This document shows positions 47,550 through 59,344 of a stretch of DNA of 64,000 nucleotides, piece by piece; the stretch's first letter is position 1, and every line of letters starts with the position of its first letter. Source of the stretch: Blakeslea trispora (lineage: Eukaryota; Mucoromycota; Mucoromycetes; Mucorales; Choanephoraceae); the NCBI GenBank assembly GCA_025331445.1, contig JAIWNE010000035.1, positions 231,836 to 295,835 of the forward strand. The letters are read 5' to 3'. A program made the translations under genes and the position numbers. The notes under the pieces were generated by a model. It saw only the letters and a list, made by a program, of their open reading frames with translations. It made no database searches and was not told where the DNA came from.

Positions 47550-50538
47550 TTAAGAACGGGTAGCTAAGAATTCGTTCTTTTCATCCTGCATTTCAGAAGC
47601 ATCCATTTCTCTAAACAATGCATTGTCACTTGTGTTATTGGATTCAAATACACTTGGACTACGGTCTAATAATTTTTCGAGATCAACATCTGAAATCACC
47701 TTATCACCTTCAGCTACAATCTGAACTTGTTCACCATCCTCAGAGGCTAAAATTTCAGCCAGGTCACTGATAGTACTCTCTTGAGCTCGTTTGGCGCTGG
47801 CACTAGCAACAGGTGATTTAAATTTGTCTTTGCTAATCACAAGCTTTTCTAATCTTCGTTTAGCTGTAGCACGCTCTAGAATTTTGGCTTCTACTGTCTT
47901 GGCAGCAACAAAGCGATAGATAAGAACAGGTTTTGTTTGGCCAATACGATGAACACGATCTTGAGCTTGAAGATCCATTTGAGGATTCTTTTTAAGGAAA
48001 TCATGAGTTTTTCAGAAAAAAAAAAAAGAAAGTCTTGAACCAACTTACCCAATCACTATCAAAGATAATCACTGTATCAGCTGCAGTCAAGTTAATACCA
48101 AGACCACCTGCACGAGTTGACAATAAGAACAATTTGATATCACTGCCTGGTTCACTAAATTCTTCAATTTGTCGACGTCGCTCTTCTTGAGATACACTAC
48201 CATCCAATCGACAAATAGGCCATCCTTTTAAGTGAGTTGCCCAATCCTCGAGGATATCCAGCATCTTGGTCATCTGAGAAAACACAAGGACTTTATGGCC
48301 ACGATCAAAGAGACCTGTCAACAGACGATCAAGCAGCAACACTTTACCAGATTGAGCAGCTAGTTCGTTGCTCAAGATAGGTGTGTTTGTGGCAGGATCA
48401 ATGGGCCAATCAAACAAAAAGGGATGGTTACAGACCTTACGTAATTGCATCACCAGATTTTGCAGATGAAGACCATTGACTTGTTTGACAGCTTGTGCCA
48501 TTTCTCGAGTTTTGGCTACAGCCTTTTCATCTATCTCTGGTTGTTCTGGTTCTTTTTCTAGATCCTTAAAGAACTGACGGTCGGATTTTTCTTTATAGCT
48601 GACTTCCTTTTTTTTGGATCGGCGATTGTCTTCTTCCTCTGCTGTCTCGAGTTGGTCATCCTTCACTGTCTTTCGCTTGATCAGATAATCTCGTAAGTCA
48701 CGCTTGATGATGGCATCGTATAGGTTTTTTTGAGGTTGGGTCAATGGGGCATATAGCAGGTATTCTTTCTTCTTTGGTAATGCATATTCCACTATGGCAT
48801 TGAATGAGTTTTCAGAAATAGCTGCGATCGTTTAACTTACCATCTGTCTTGAGTCTTCTTAGTAGGAATGGACGAAGAATGGTATGAAGGCTAGTGACTA
48901 TCTTGTCCTCTTCTTCTTCTTTCATAATACGATCTTGACCACTTTTGTCATTGATATCTGAGAAATCAAACCTATCATCATGAAAGCATAAGTCAAGACG
49001 TCATATTACTAAAAAAAAAAAAAATACGCTACCATGATTGAAACATATCGAGATCATCAAAAATATCAGGCAGCAAGAAATTCAATAAACTCCATAATTC
49101 TGATAAATTGTTCTGAAGTGGTGTACCCGTCAACAATAAACGATTGGCACTGGAATAAGTCTTGAGCTCACGAATCAAACGACAATTCATGTTCTTGAGA
49201 CGATGACCTTCATCCACCACGATATACTTCCAATTGTATTTCTGTAGATGCTTGCGGTCATTCATGACAATTTCATAACTAGTCACCACAATAGGGAATT
49301 CATAGCTCGTTTCCTTCTTCTTTTGCATCTTTCGATTAATCATATGCTGGCGTTCTTCTTTGGATCCATGGTACAATAGGACATTGATAGAAGGAGCAAA
49401 TCGCTTGAATTCGTTGATCCAGTTGGCCAAGGTAGATAATGGTGTTACAATCAAATAAGGACCAGATACTTGCATTGATTTGAGATGAGCAATAAAGCCA
49501 ATTGTCTGTAGTGTTTTGCCGAGACCCATTTCATCTGCCAAAATACCATTGAGACCATTCTCCCATAGACTGATGAGCCATTCAACACCAGCAAGTTGAT
49601 AATCACGCAAGACAGCACCTGTCACTAGTGCAGGCTGACGTGCTGAGATAGAAGGCTTTGTGTTGGCTTCTGTTGCCTTTGATTTCTTGGTTTGAGTAGA
49701 TTGTTCTTCAACAATAGCCTTGGTTACACTGCCATCTACTTGTTTACGTCTTTTGACATCCTATGATGAATGGAATTGAGCAACTCAATTCTCTCCCTTT
49801 CGCTTGTATCAAGTAAACCTACATCTTCTTTAAGATAATCTGTCAAATCATAGTTGGCATCTGTTGTCTTTCTCTTTTTGGTATTAGCAGAGCTAACAGG
49901 ACGACCTCTACGTCCCTTAGTAGCTGGTTTGCTGGGTTCTTCTAACTGGTTTGGTTGTTCTGTGGCAGATTGATTGTCCAACTGAGCAGCTCTTTCACGA
50001 GCCTCTTCTTGTTGTTTAGCTAACTTCCGGCCCAAGATAGTTGCATAAGCACCAGATTTTTCAAGCAAGAAATTAAGACGTTTCATGCGTTGATCCTTCA
50101 CTGTACTATCAAACTGAGCTTGGGCCTATATGTCATGGTTTAACATGAATGAACTTTTTTTTTTCTTGCGCGTTCATGAATAAGTTTTACCTCTTTCATT
50201 ATTTTGTCTTGTTCCTTGATCGCATTTTGTTCCATAGCTTTTTCTTCGGCAATGATGTTTTCGGAAAGACCAGTGTCTAAGAATTCGTCCTTGACCTGGA
50301 TATGATCAATTTCTTGGTCACTGGCAATAGAAGCAGGTTGAAGAGGAGAGTCCTTTTTTGAAAGAAAGTAAACATATGTGTCAATTACTTTATATATTCA
50401 TGTGAACAAAGAAATTGAAAATAAAAGAAATCAAAAAACAAAGAAATTGCTTACAGTGGAAACTGACTGAGGAGTATCAATTTCTAGAGAAACATCTCTC
50501 GTGGTAGGTTCACTGATATCGTTAAGTAAAGTATTCAT
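47550..50538 (-). CDS. SNF2-family chromatin remodeler, LSH/HELLS/Irc5/DDM1 type
   Basis: Seven exons (50538-50455, 50352-50191, 50125-49823, 49760-49033, 48971-48841, 48791-48049, 47987-47550) join to 862 residues. A charged N-terminal region with a coiled coil and an AT-hook-like KGRRGRPV comes first; then the ATPase lobes: [94 protein letters not shown] and [12 protein letters not shown]. The block [12 protein letters not shown] and the [15 protein letters not shown] region place it with LSH/DDM1/Irc5, not ISWI or CHD. Such enzymes slide nucleosomes and support DNA methylation or repeat silencing in plants and animals; the role here is inferred. Confidence 0.92.
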
Positions 50539-51109
50539 AAGTCAAAAAGAAAGATAAATGGAATTAAAGAAAGAGAGGGGAAAAAAAGCAAGAAAAACAA
50601 ACAAACTTGACTACGAGATTTATAAAAAAAAAAATCATAAACAAAATCGAGATTGAACAAAAAGCCACAGAGAGTAGTTGTCTATTTGATAGGTTTTGAT
50701 GTTATTTAAATGCAACTAATCAGAAAAAGGCAAGAAAAAGTACAACAGAAACTTCACCAGTCAAACAGACGAAACGATTTCTTTACTTGAACATAGTTTA
50801 TTGAAATATGTACATAGTGTATACAACAGTTAGTTTAATAAAAGTATGAGTGTATGCTTGTGTTATATGGAAGGGTTTTCTATTTCGTTTTGTTCGAAAA
50901 GAGAAGATATGGAGAGAACACAAAGAGATGGTAATTATGAGACTGTAAAGAAGAAGGGGAAAATGTGGGTTAAATAAGAAGTGTAGAGGGAATGTAGGAA
51001 AAACAAAAAAAAAAAGGAGAGTGGGTTACAATACCCACAGATAAAGAGATCCCACACAAATATACACTTTAATCATATGAAAAAATAGGTGTGTACTTTT
51101 TTTGGTGGT
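50539..51109. other. Promoter of the remodeler gene and eIF1 3' UTR
   Basis: 570 bp of AT-rich sequence, no coding frame or repeat found. Confidence 0.6.
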
Positions 51110-51588
51110 TTAGAAACCGTGAACCTTGATATCGGCCTTTTTAGCAATGCCTTCACTGACCAAAAATTCGGCCATCTTCATGCGTTGATCACCTTGCATT
51201 TGAATAATCTCACCGTGTTCTTCATCTTCGACAACAGTACCGTTACAGGCAAAAGCCTTCTTGACAGCCTTCAATAAACGCTTGCTGTCAATTTCTTTAG
51301 GCAAACCTTGAAGGGTAGTCAAAGTCTTACGACCGTTACGTTGTTGAATACGAAGGTCTATTGAAAGATGAGTGACTGAAACGCATATTTCTTTAAGGCT
51401 TTTCTACTTACGAAGATAGTTGTGAGTGCTCATGGCTCCTCCCTTGTTATCTTCATCAACATCGGCAAAAGGATCTAATGAAGAAAATAACGAAATGTCA
51501 AGTCTCGTGTATGTGATTTTTTTTGGTCACGAGCTGTTGCACAAATGAACGTACCAAAGGGCTTGTTGAGGTCTTCGAGATCAGCCAT
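51110..51588 (-). CDS. SUI1: Translation initiation factor eIF1
   Basis: Three exons (51588-51555, 51474-51412, 51357-51110) join to 114 residues, close to the 108-113 of eIF1 in other eukaryotes. The N-terminus MADLEDLNKPFDPFADVDED and core IQQRNGRKTLTTLQGLPKEI with VKKAFACNGTVVEDEEHGEI are the SUI1 fold that sits by the P site of the 40S subunit and enforces AUG selection. Intron positions follow codons in the disordered N-terminal tail. A T-rich, C-rich promoter lies upstream. Confidence 0.97.
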
Positions 51589-52760
51589 ATTTCAATAGAT
51601 GGATGGATGGATAGTGTGAATTAAAAAAAAGAGAAAGGATGTTTTCTATTTCTTTTTTGTATAGGGTCTTGCTACTGGGATGATTTTTGGGGGAGGGGGG
51701 GGGACACTTCGTAATCCTTTCTGTGCCAAATATTTCATTTCCCGCCATAGTTTTCTCTTCTTTTTTTTTAAGTGTCTAAGATATCACCATTGCGCAATAG
51801 CTACCTAATTGATAAAGTGATCGATCTATTGAAAGAGTAACTTTTCTTCTCTTTATTTCATGCTTGCTAAAACATTAGAAAGTAATAACATGATGAAATG
51901 TATGGATGTTGCATGTGTAGATGTTCATTTATTTTGATTGCTTGTGCAACAATAAATGTATTAGCTAATCATGCAATGAGATTTCATGCTATTCCGGTCA
52001 AGAAAGGTTTGGGATAAATAGTGCGCTATTGGACCCGAGTTCTGACCTGTTAAAGCTTTCGTTATTGCTTCGAAACAATCGTCGATATCATAATCTATAA
52101 GAATGATTGACTTTGTCTCACTCACTTGAACCTATATAAATATATGACATTGTTCACGTATATCATTGGCCCACAAAAACTAAAAGAATAGTTTTAGATA
52201 TAGGTTAATATGGCAACGAACAAAAAGAAAGAAAAGTGACATCAGCAAATAAACATGAAGTGAATAAAAGCAAAATTTGCTCCTATTAGCGATATTTCTT
52301 TCTACACTATATACCCATCATCTCAATGTTTGTGCAACATAAAGATAAATGTTGTTTCCTTTTTAGGAAGCATCCTCTGTTCCTTGACGGGAAATTAACG
52401 CTATTGATCAAGAAAAAAGAGGTACATTTAGAAGCTATAAAGTAAAAGAAGCGATTCTCTTTTCTTTAAAGTGATATTGAAATAGGATACATCCTTTTTC
52501 TTTCTTGTATAAATAAAGGCTATTTTCTTCTAGTATTGAGAAATCTACAAAGCAGTCTATAAGTAAGCCTGATATAGGAAATGCAATACAAACTAACTTG
52601 TTTTTTTTGAAATCATTCTTTCAATATTTCCTATATGGCTTTTTGAAAATAAAGTAAGAAAGCCAATTTTTTTTTGGGTTATTTTATTATAGTGATATAC
52701 ATTGCCCTCACTCTCTTTGTTGCTTTTTTTTTCTTTGAATTAGCTATACCCAAAGCAAGC
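51589..52760. other. Intergenic 1.2 kb between divergent genes
   Basis: A G-run at about 51692-51706 and AT-rich sequence; a possible TATA near 52135 and 52510. No gene or RNA found. Confidence 0.5.
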
Positions 52761-54031
52761 ATGTACTGGTATATGATTGGAATTACTCTAGGCATTGCAC
52801 TCCCCGGAATATCAGTGATTGCAACACCACTTGATCAATTGCCTTTGATGCAACAGCATACGTCAATTAATGAGCCATGGGCCCAAATGAATGAAGCCTC
52901 AATAAATCATCCGTCTCATGTTCAACCTGGGGGATTTCCTCCTTCTCAAAGTATGTCCGCTCAAGCAACTGATATCAAGCATGTTCAAGGTCCAATAACT
53001 TCTTCTTTTCTTCTTCAAGAAACTTTAAGCTCATGCCCCTTTTCTAAAAAAAAATGAAATATTTTAGGCAAAACAAGACATAGAAACTTTGCTGATACTT
53101 TGCTTAAATTAATCCAAAACCAACTTGGTTCTGGAGCAATCTCTTCTAATGTACTCGGCAACTTTACCATCAATAATATCCCCCAAACTGATCTGTTGTC
53201 CCTCTCATCTCATCTGAATCTCACTATAAATGGTTCGATGCCTCTAGTTCCTAGTCGTCCGAAAATCCCCTCCTGTTATAACCGAGAAGTCAAGTTGACA
53301 CAATATTGGATACCGAGGGAAAACGAATGGGACGAAACAAATGATGGAGACCGAGTATTCTTGGGAGGAAGAAATAAAAACATGCCCATGTATGATGAAC
53401 AAAAAAGATTACTTGGTACAGTAACACCTCCCATGTTTAACAAATGCTTAATGGAGGGCACTGTAAAGTATATATTTAATAGTAAAGTTTTCTTTGCGAT
53501 TCATTTGCTTGTCAATAGTGCCTCTTAGAAAATGGTGATATGATTAATATAGACGATATAGACAAGCCTACATTTAAATTGATTGGAAGAAAAGGCCGAA
53601 CTCAAAATATATTTGGGTTAGGCTCTGGTCCACAGACCTTGGTTCCTTTTATCAGCATAGCTGCAAACGACCTTCCTTATGGACAAAAGTTGTATATACC
53701 TGAACTAGATGGTCTTGAATTAGGCAATGGCCAACAACATAACGGATGTGTTCGTGTTGATGATAGTAGCTGGTCTTTTGATGGTAAGAAATTTTCTGAC
53801 TAAACGGTGGTAGTACAGTTGATTGACCTATGTATGATAACAATAGACTGTCAAATCGATTTCTTTACACCAACTTATATTGATTACCTTTGGCTTGACT
53901 TACCCAAGGGAGCAACTGCTCGATTAGATGATCACTGTGTCTTACACAACTATGTGACCATAAGCCATTTGATACTAATGAAGGCTTCGTTAGATGAGAG
54001 CATTATACCTTCCTTACTAAATTCAACTTGA
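52761..54031 (+). CDS. Secreted 3D-domain (double-psi barrel) protein
   Basis: Four exons (52761-52950, 53068-53462, 53519-53783, 53847-54031) join to 344 residues. The chosen ATG gives MYWYMIGITLGIALPGISVI, a signal-peptide-like start. After a Gln/Ser/Asn-rich spacer with several N-glycosylation sites, the C-terminal part holds VKLTQYWIPRENEWDE, FNKCLMEGTCLLENGDMIN, SIAANDLPYGQKLYIPELDG and HNGCVRVDDSSWSFD followed by CQIDFF. This is the 3D domain of the RlpA/MltA-like barrel (three Asp around YGQ...D...HNGCVRVDD). Such proteins occur in Mucoromycota secretomes; a role in binding or cutting wall glycans is inferred. The first intron uses GTATGT. Confidence 0.8.
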
Positions 54032-54363
54032 TTTCTTTAATATATCTGTTTCTGCCGTTTCTTTCCTCCCTCCTCATTGCATAAAGGAGAAAAACTATAG
54101 AATGGGTTAATGTTATTCCGCTACAAGGGGAAAAATAAAGTCAATTGCTACCAAACCTTTGTGCATATAGACTCTAAGCACTCAATATACTTTATTGGCT
54201 ATACATTCAAGTGTTTGAAAAATACAGCACAACTTATGCCCTTACCAAATCATTACATGATCAAGAGAAAGATCTAAGCTGACTATGTCTTTACAAAGAA
54301 TAGACTAAAGACCAAATGATGTATCTTTTTTTTTAAAATTTCAACTTTATTTTAAAACAGCGA
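54032..54363. other. Short gap between convergent genes
   Basis: 330 bp between the 3D-protein stop and the CAS1-type gene stop; it contains 3' UTRs only. Confidence 0.6.
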
Positions 54364-57023
54364 TTATGTACAGAAACGGTTGACAATACCAAGTGTCACA
54401 AGGAAGAATAAGGACCGAATCAGGTAACTCTGGTACACAGTGTAATACAGAGTCTCATACCAAGCAGGAGATGATTTTACTGGCTCTTCCCAAGCATCCA
54501 AACTGATTTCGTCACTTGAACATCCTCTTTCAGCTTCTTCAACTGTACCTTTTTGTGATTTCTCTGTATGCACATGTTGATCTGTTGTAGGCAACAAAGG
54601 TACAGCATCAGCAGTAAGATTGATGTTGTCATTTGAGGAATGAGAAGTTTGTGCACCGGAACAGAGCCATCGTGTAACACTGCCTGTAGCCCAACTCAAG
54701 TAGTAACAAACGAAAAAAAAGACAATACTTGACACCATCAGATTTGACCACCAGCCCAGACTAGATCGGACCCAATGTGAGGGCAGGACAACCAAGAGCC
54801 CCTGGGTATCAGCAGCGAGCCACATATGGAATTGCCCAATAAAGGTTTCGAGTGAGATTTTACCGATGAAGGCAAAAAAGTTTGAATAGGTTGAACGTGC
54901 AGAAAGAGTGGCATTACGGAGAATGATGAAAGAAATAATAGGAATCCAAGAGATGTATGGGTGATATGTATTGTACTCTGTCTTGGACTGAAGAACTTCA
55001 AGACAAAAGTAACCAGACAAACCAATCACCGAGAGAATAATGCTGCCGATCTTCCAGTTGGACCAAGTACGAGGGTCTATTTCATATTCTGAGATTTTGA
55101 TGGTTACAAGCGCACAAAGCATGCCAACATAAACGATCCAACAATCGAGTGCTAATCTGAAACGCCATTCGACAACATTCCATTGAATTTTAAACAGCCA
55201 ATGCAAGGCGCTAAAGACAGATTCTAATAGACCAGGATAGTGGATCAAAAGGGCAGTCAAGAGAGACATGAGGGCAATTTTGGATACCATAAACCAGACT
55301 TTTTGGTTATGCGATGACAAGATTCGCATGGTTAGCCATATAACAGCAAACCAGAAGCTAACTAATGGCGAGAAATAGTAAAAGAGATAATCTGTTCGCA
55401 TCACATAGGCCAAGACACAGCTCAGAAGGTTGAGACGAACTAGGACGTTCAAGATACGAGCGACGCCAAAGTCTTTCTTTTTGTAAAAGTAAAAGAAGTG
55501 ACCATAGCCTGTTTGGAACAGGTAGGCTGCTACAAGAACACGGATAGGGTTGTAGATACCGGGTATACGGGAAGCTCCAGTGAAATGGTATATCAGAATG
55601 ACCAATTGCATCCAGCCTTTCCATTCTTCAGTCTGATGACGATTCAAGAAGCCATTAGTATCTTTACTTGACTTTAGTGTAACACCGCCAAGAATTAAGA
55701 CAAGCATCGTTAGGATGCTAAATGTCAAAGCATCGAATTGTTTAAAGATCTTGCCAAACAGCTGTGTTCTATCACCCATAAACATATAGGCAACAGCTAA
55801 ACCAAAGATAAATAGAGCCTTCAAGAGTTCAAAGTTAGTTTTGAGCTTGTCATCTGTCCATTGCAAAGTGTATTCTACATAGAATTAAGTTTTAGTTACG
55901 TTAAAACAAGTGTAATTTTGCTTCTCAGCAAAGCTAGTAACATTAATGAAATTTTACCAGAAAATAAATTAGTTATCAAGAGATAGAGGGGTATAAAGCA
56001 AAGGAAGAAGATGAGGATTGTGTTCTGATACCATAAAGGTGAAGCATAAGAGTAACAACATGTGCTGTTGACAGGATAGGTGTCTTTCTTGACGCTAGGG
56101 TCATTGTTGCATCTGTAATTCAGAGCAAGTTGTGCTTCAGCTCGAGTAACAGGTTCTTTGAAATGCAAGCCATCTTTTGTTTGATTCTTTGAGGAAGCAA
56201 CAATCTTGTTCCAAACAAAAGGAACAACAAGTGGTGTAGTAGGTTGATCAAGGTTGGCCTCTCGATCACGAAGATAGTTGTTCATTAATGTGATTTTATC
56301 GGATGTCAATGTTGCTTTTCGTTCGGGAATCATCAAGTCATACTCGACAGTTTCTACAGGTGAGACCATGATGCGGTCAGCAATTGTATGATGCAATGCA
56401 CCATCAAATATCTTGTCGACAGCCTGTTTCCATAAGGGAAAATAGTTTGGCCCTAATCGTCGCATATACCAGATACCCGAGCCAATGACCAACAGACTAG
56501 GGCGAGATGTTTGTTGTTTAGCTTCCAGCAGGTCAACTGTCTTTGAGGAATTCAAGTATGGATCCCACCACATTTCGATAGTTAGATTGTAGTTTGCGTA
56601 ATGCTCTTTTTGATCTTCATGGACGGCTGTTCCAGCCTTATGATGTGGGCGCAAGAAGCTCGTCATGGCATAATATTGTTCTCTCATAATAGAGTCTCCA
56701 ATATAGACAATCCTTGAATGACCAAGGCAACTGCCAATGTCTTCCTTTCTATATGTTTTGGCCATGCAGCCATTTGGTTGCCATTGTTTGTATTCTTCAG
56801 TAAGCCATTTGCCTTCGTTTAGCATACTTTTGCACCGTGTATTATCTTGAGGATCTATATGTTTGAAAATTCAAAAGAAAATGAGCTTCAAAGACTACTA
56901 AAACGAGCGTCTTCTCTTACCTAAAACATATTTTGTAAGAGACATGCATAGGATGGCTATTAAAGTAGATAATGCAATGCCCTTGGCAATGGTGCTAAAT
57001 GGTTTTTCCTTTTTTAGTGTCAT
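54364..57023 (-). CDS. CAS1-type multi-span O-acetyltransferase (CASD1-like)
   Basis: Three exons (57023-56921, 56854-55958, 55874-54364) join to 836 residues. A single N-terminal signal anchor (GIALSTLIAILCMSLTKYVL) leads to a lumenal PC-esterase/SGNH domain: IVYIGDSIMREQYY (Ser nucleophile), LLVIGSGIWYMRR, and NQTKDGLHFKEP (the Asp/His pair). A 10-12-helix Cas1p domain follows (for example LVILIYHFTGASRIPGIYN, IGKISLETFIGQFHMWLAAD), with an acidic cytosolic tail. The same two-part build is found in human CASD1 (sialate O-acetyltransferase) and Cryptococcus Cas1 (capsule O-acetylation). It likely acetylates a cell-surface glycan in the Golgi; the substrate is unknown. Confidence 0.9.
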
Positions 57024-58969
57024 TTATTAAAAAGATATATATAGAGTGTAAAAAGAAGAAGAAAAAAAAAAGATGAAAAAACTAGATTATATACAGCTAC
57101 TCAATATATGTATTGAGATATCGAAAAGGAAGAAAAAGAAGAGGAGCAAAATATATACTATAGCAATGAGTTTATTAATTAAACTACAACTAATTTAAAT
57201 AGCCTAGAAAATTCAGAAGATCACTACTTACCCAGAATGGAAAGGTACAGTCGGGTGTTTATTTTATACCGTCGATCTCTTTTTTTTTTTTTCTTTTCAG
57301 ATACTTGGTACGATGTGTTACAAATGTAAATTGTGTTCTATGCTCTCCAGGCGTCTGTTTAAACACAAACATTCTATGTTCTGGGCGATCTTGAAAGAGT
57401 TCCGAGAACATTTTTGTGAGACGACTTTATCATTCATATTTAAACACTGTATAAAATCATATCCGAAATAATAATAAAGCTCTGAATCAAGAAATAAAAC
57501 AAGTACGCGTTGCATATATTTACATACGCATCTTGTTTCACCCTTCTTCTTCTCCATACAATAGTCAACTCATGCATACCAATGCACTTTATAAAGTAAG
57601 CGCGCGGCCTTCATGTCGACGATTGTAGTATAAAAAAGAGAGAGAGGGGATATTAGAAAGGAGAGTAAGGTTAAACATGTAGCAAATAGGCTCATCATTT
57701 GATTGAGATTGATTTAGTCTGGGCTATAAAAACTTGTAGCACTTGGAAATTAGCCAAACAATGACTGTTTTATGTTATGAAAAATGACACTAGTTTATCA
57801 ACTAAATATATCATTGGATAACTTTCAAGAAAAATAACTCATGAATGTAAAATAAAAAATTGAATACCACGTGCATTTGCTTTAGACAGAAGGAAGTGGG
57901 GAGAAAGAGAGTAAACACTAATTTCTCCCTTTATGACTTCATTGTAAGTGTGTAACTTTTTTTTTTGGTTTTACTTTATAAGATGACAATATAGAGAATA
58001 CATTGTAGCACCTAAAAAATGAGTTCAAAAAAGATTTGAAACAAGTCAAAAAAAACTCATTATAAACGCAATTCTTTATGATATTTTCTAGTACTTTCTA
58101 TGATTTATTGACATGGTTGTGTTGTCTTTTGTTATAGGCTTGTTGTCCTATAAGCCCTTGCTTCTGTAGCCAAAAGAAAGAGGGGGAGGGAGGGGGGAGA
58201 GGACTTTTAGTGCCCATACTACAAGTGTAAAGCAAAGAACTTGGATGAATCAACAAATAAAACATGATCTGAAATCTTTCGAGATGGACAATATAAAGAC
58301 TAGCCAGTTGTTCTATAGCAATCGTTAGCTTTGACCTACTTGAATTTCTGTCAGACTAACACCATTAAAATTATAGTTGAATCGAATAAAGCCCTTGTTT
58401 TGCTTATGTTAAGATTCAAACTTTATGTATCTGCTCCGTATATCTTTTGAAAAACAAGTGATGCCACATCTACTCCGTCATGATTGCATTGGATGTTTTT
58501 TTTTATAAAGAAAAAGATTGATTGTGTCTTAACGCCCAGTCTAAAACTCATAGCTACAACAAATTAAGGTTTGCGCTTTTTTTTTCTCTCTTAAACATTG
58601 AGCATTAGAGCACACAAACAGCTGCGTATGTAGTACAAAAGAAAATCATATAATTATTACAAGATTAGAAAGCAGCATGTCTCCCCGATACAAGAAGAGA
58701 GAAAAGGAAAGAAAGGGAACCAAAGGTCAATCATTTGAATCGTAATGATGAACAAAAACTAGTGCTGAAGTTATGCTTAGAAACAAACAACTCAAAAGGT
58801 TGGGGATAACAGCCTCAAGCACTATGAACAGAGCTTTAATTATTCTTTTGAAAACACATGCGATTTTTATAATTTCATGTTCGTTTTCAACATACTTGTC
58901 CTCCTCTTCTTCTTTTCTTTTTGAAAACAATAGTATTCATAATCTCTAGGTACCTTGGAATTTCACTGC
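57024..58969. other. Intergenic 1.9 kb
   Basis: AT-rich, with T-runs and a G-rich GGGGGAGGGAGGGGGGAG near 58182. Frames at 57318-57557 and 58727-58930 lack motifs. No gene or RNA supported. Confidence 0.5.
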
Positions 58970-59148
58970 CTAAAGATTCTGTTGATACAGAATGCAGTTT
59001 ATATCAAATACATTGTCAATGGTGCCAAGTACTTTCAACACCTCTTGATCGACATATTCATCCCAAGTGCTGAATAATTCAAAATAGTCTGCATGTTGGT
59101 ATCCAAACACTCTGTCTTTACCATTTGTAAGAACAGAAAGTAAGCATG
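58970..59148 (-). pseudogene. Orphan terminal exon-like fragment
   Basis: The minus strand has a 58-codon open stretch ending in a stop at 58970, with protein-like composition (GKDRVFGYQHADYFELFST and then VLKVLGTIDNVFDINCILYQ). No upstream exons or start were found in the 130 bp before RTG2. It may be the 3' remnant of a lost gene or a chance frame. Family unknown. Confidence 0.3.
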
Positions 59149-59344
59149 CAATGAATGTTGTATAAAAAAACTCCTTTAAAGAACAACTGTTAGTATTTCT
59201 TTTGTCTAATGCTCAATGACTCAATATCTCAAATTGTGTCTTAAAGATTAGACAGCCATCTCCAAATAAAGTGTAATGTCCGCAACAGAGAGAAAAAAAA
59301 TCCAAACTGCTTTTTTTTTCTCTTCTTCTTTCAATACCATTTCT

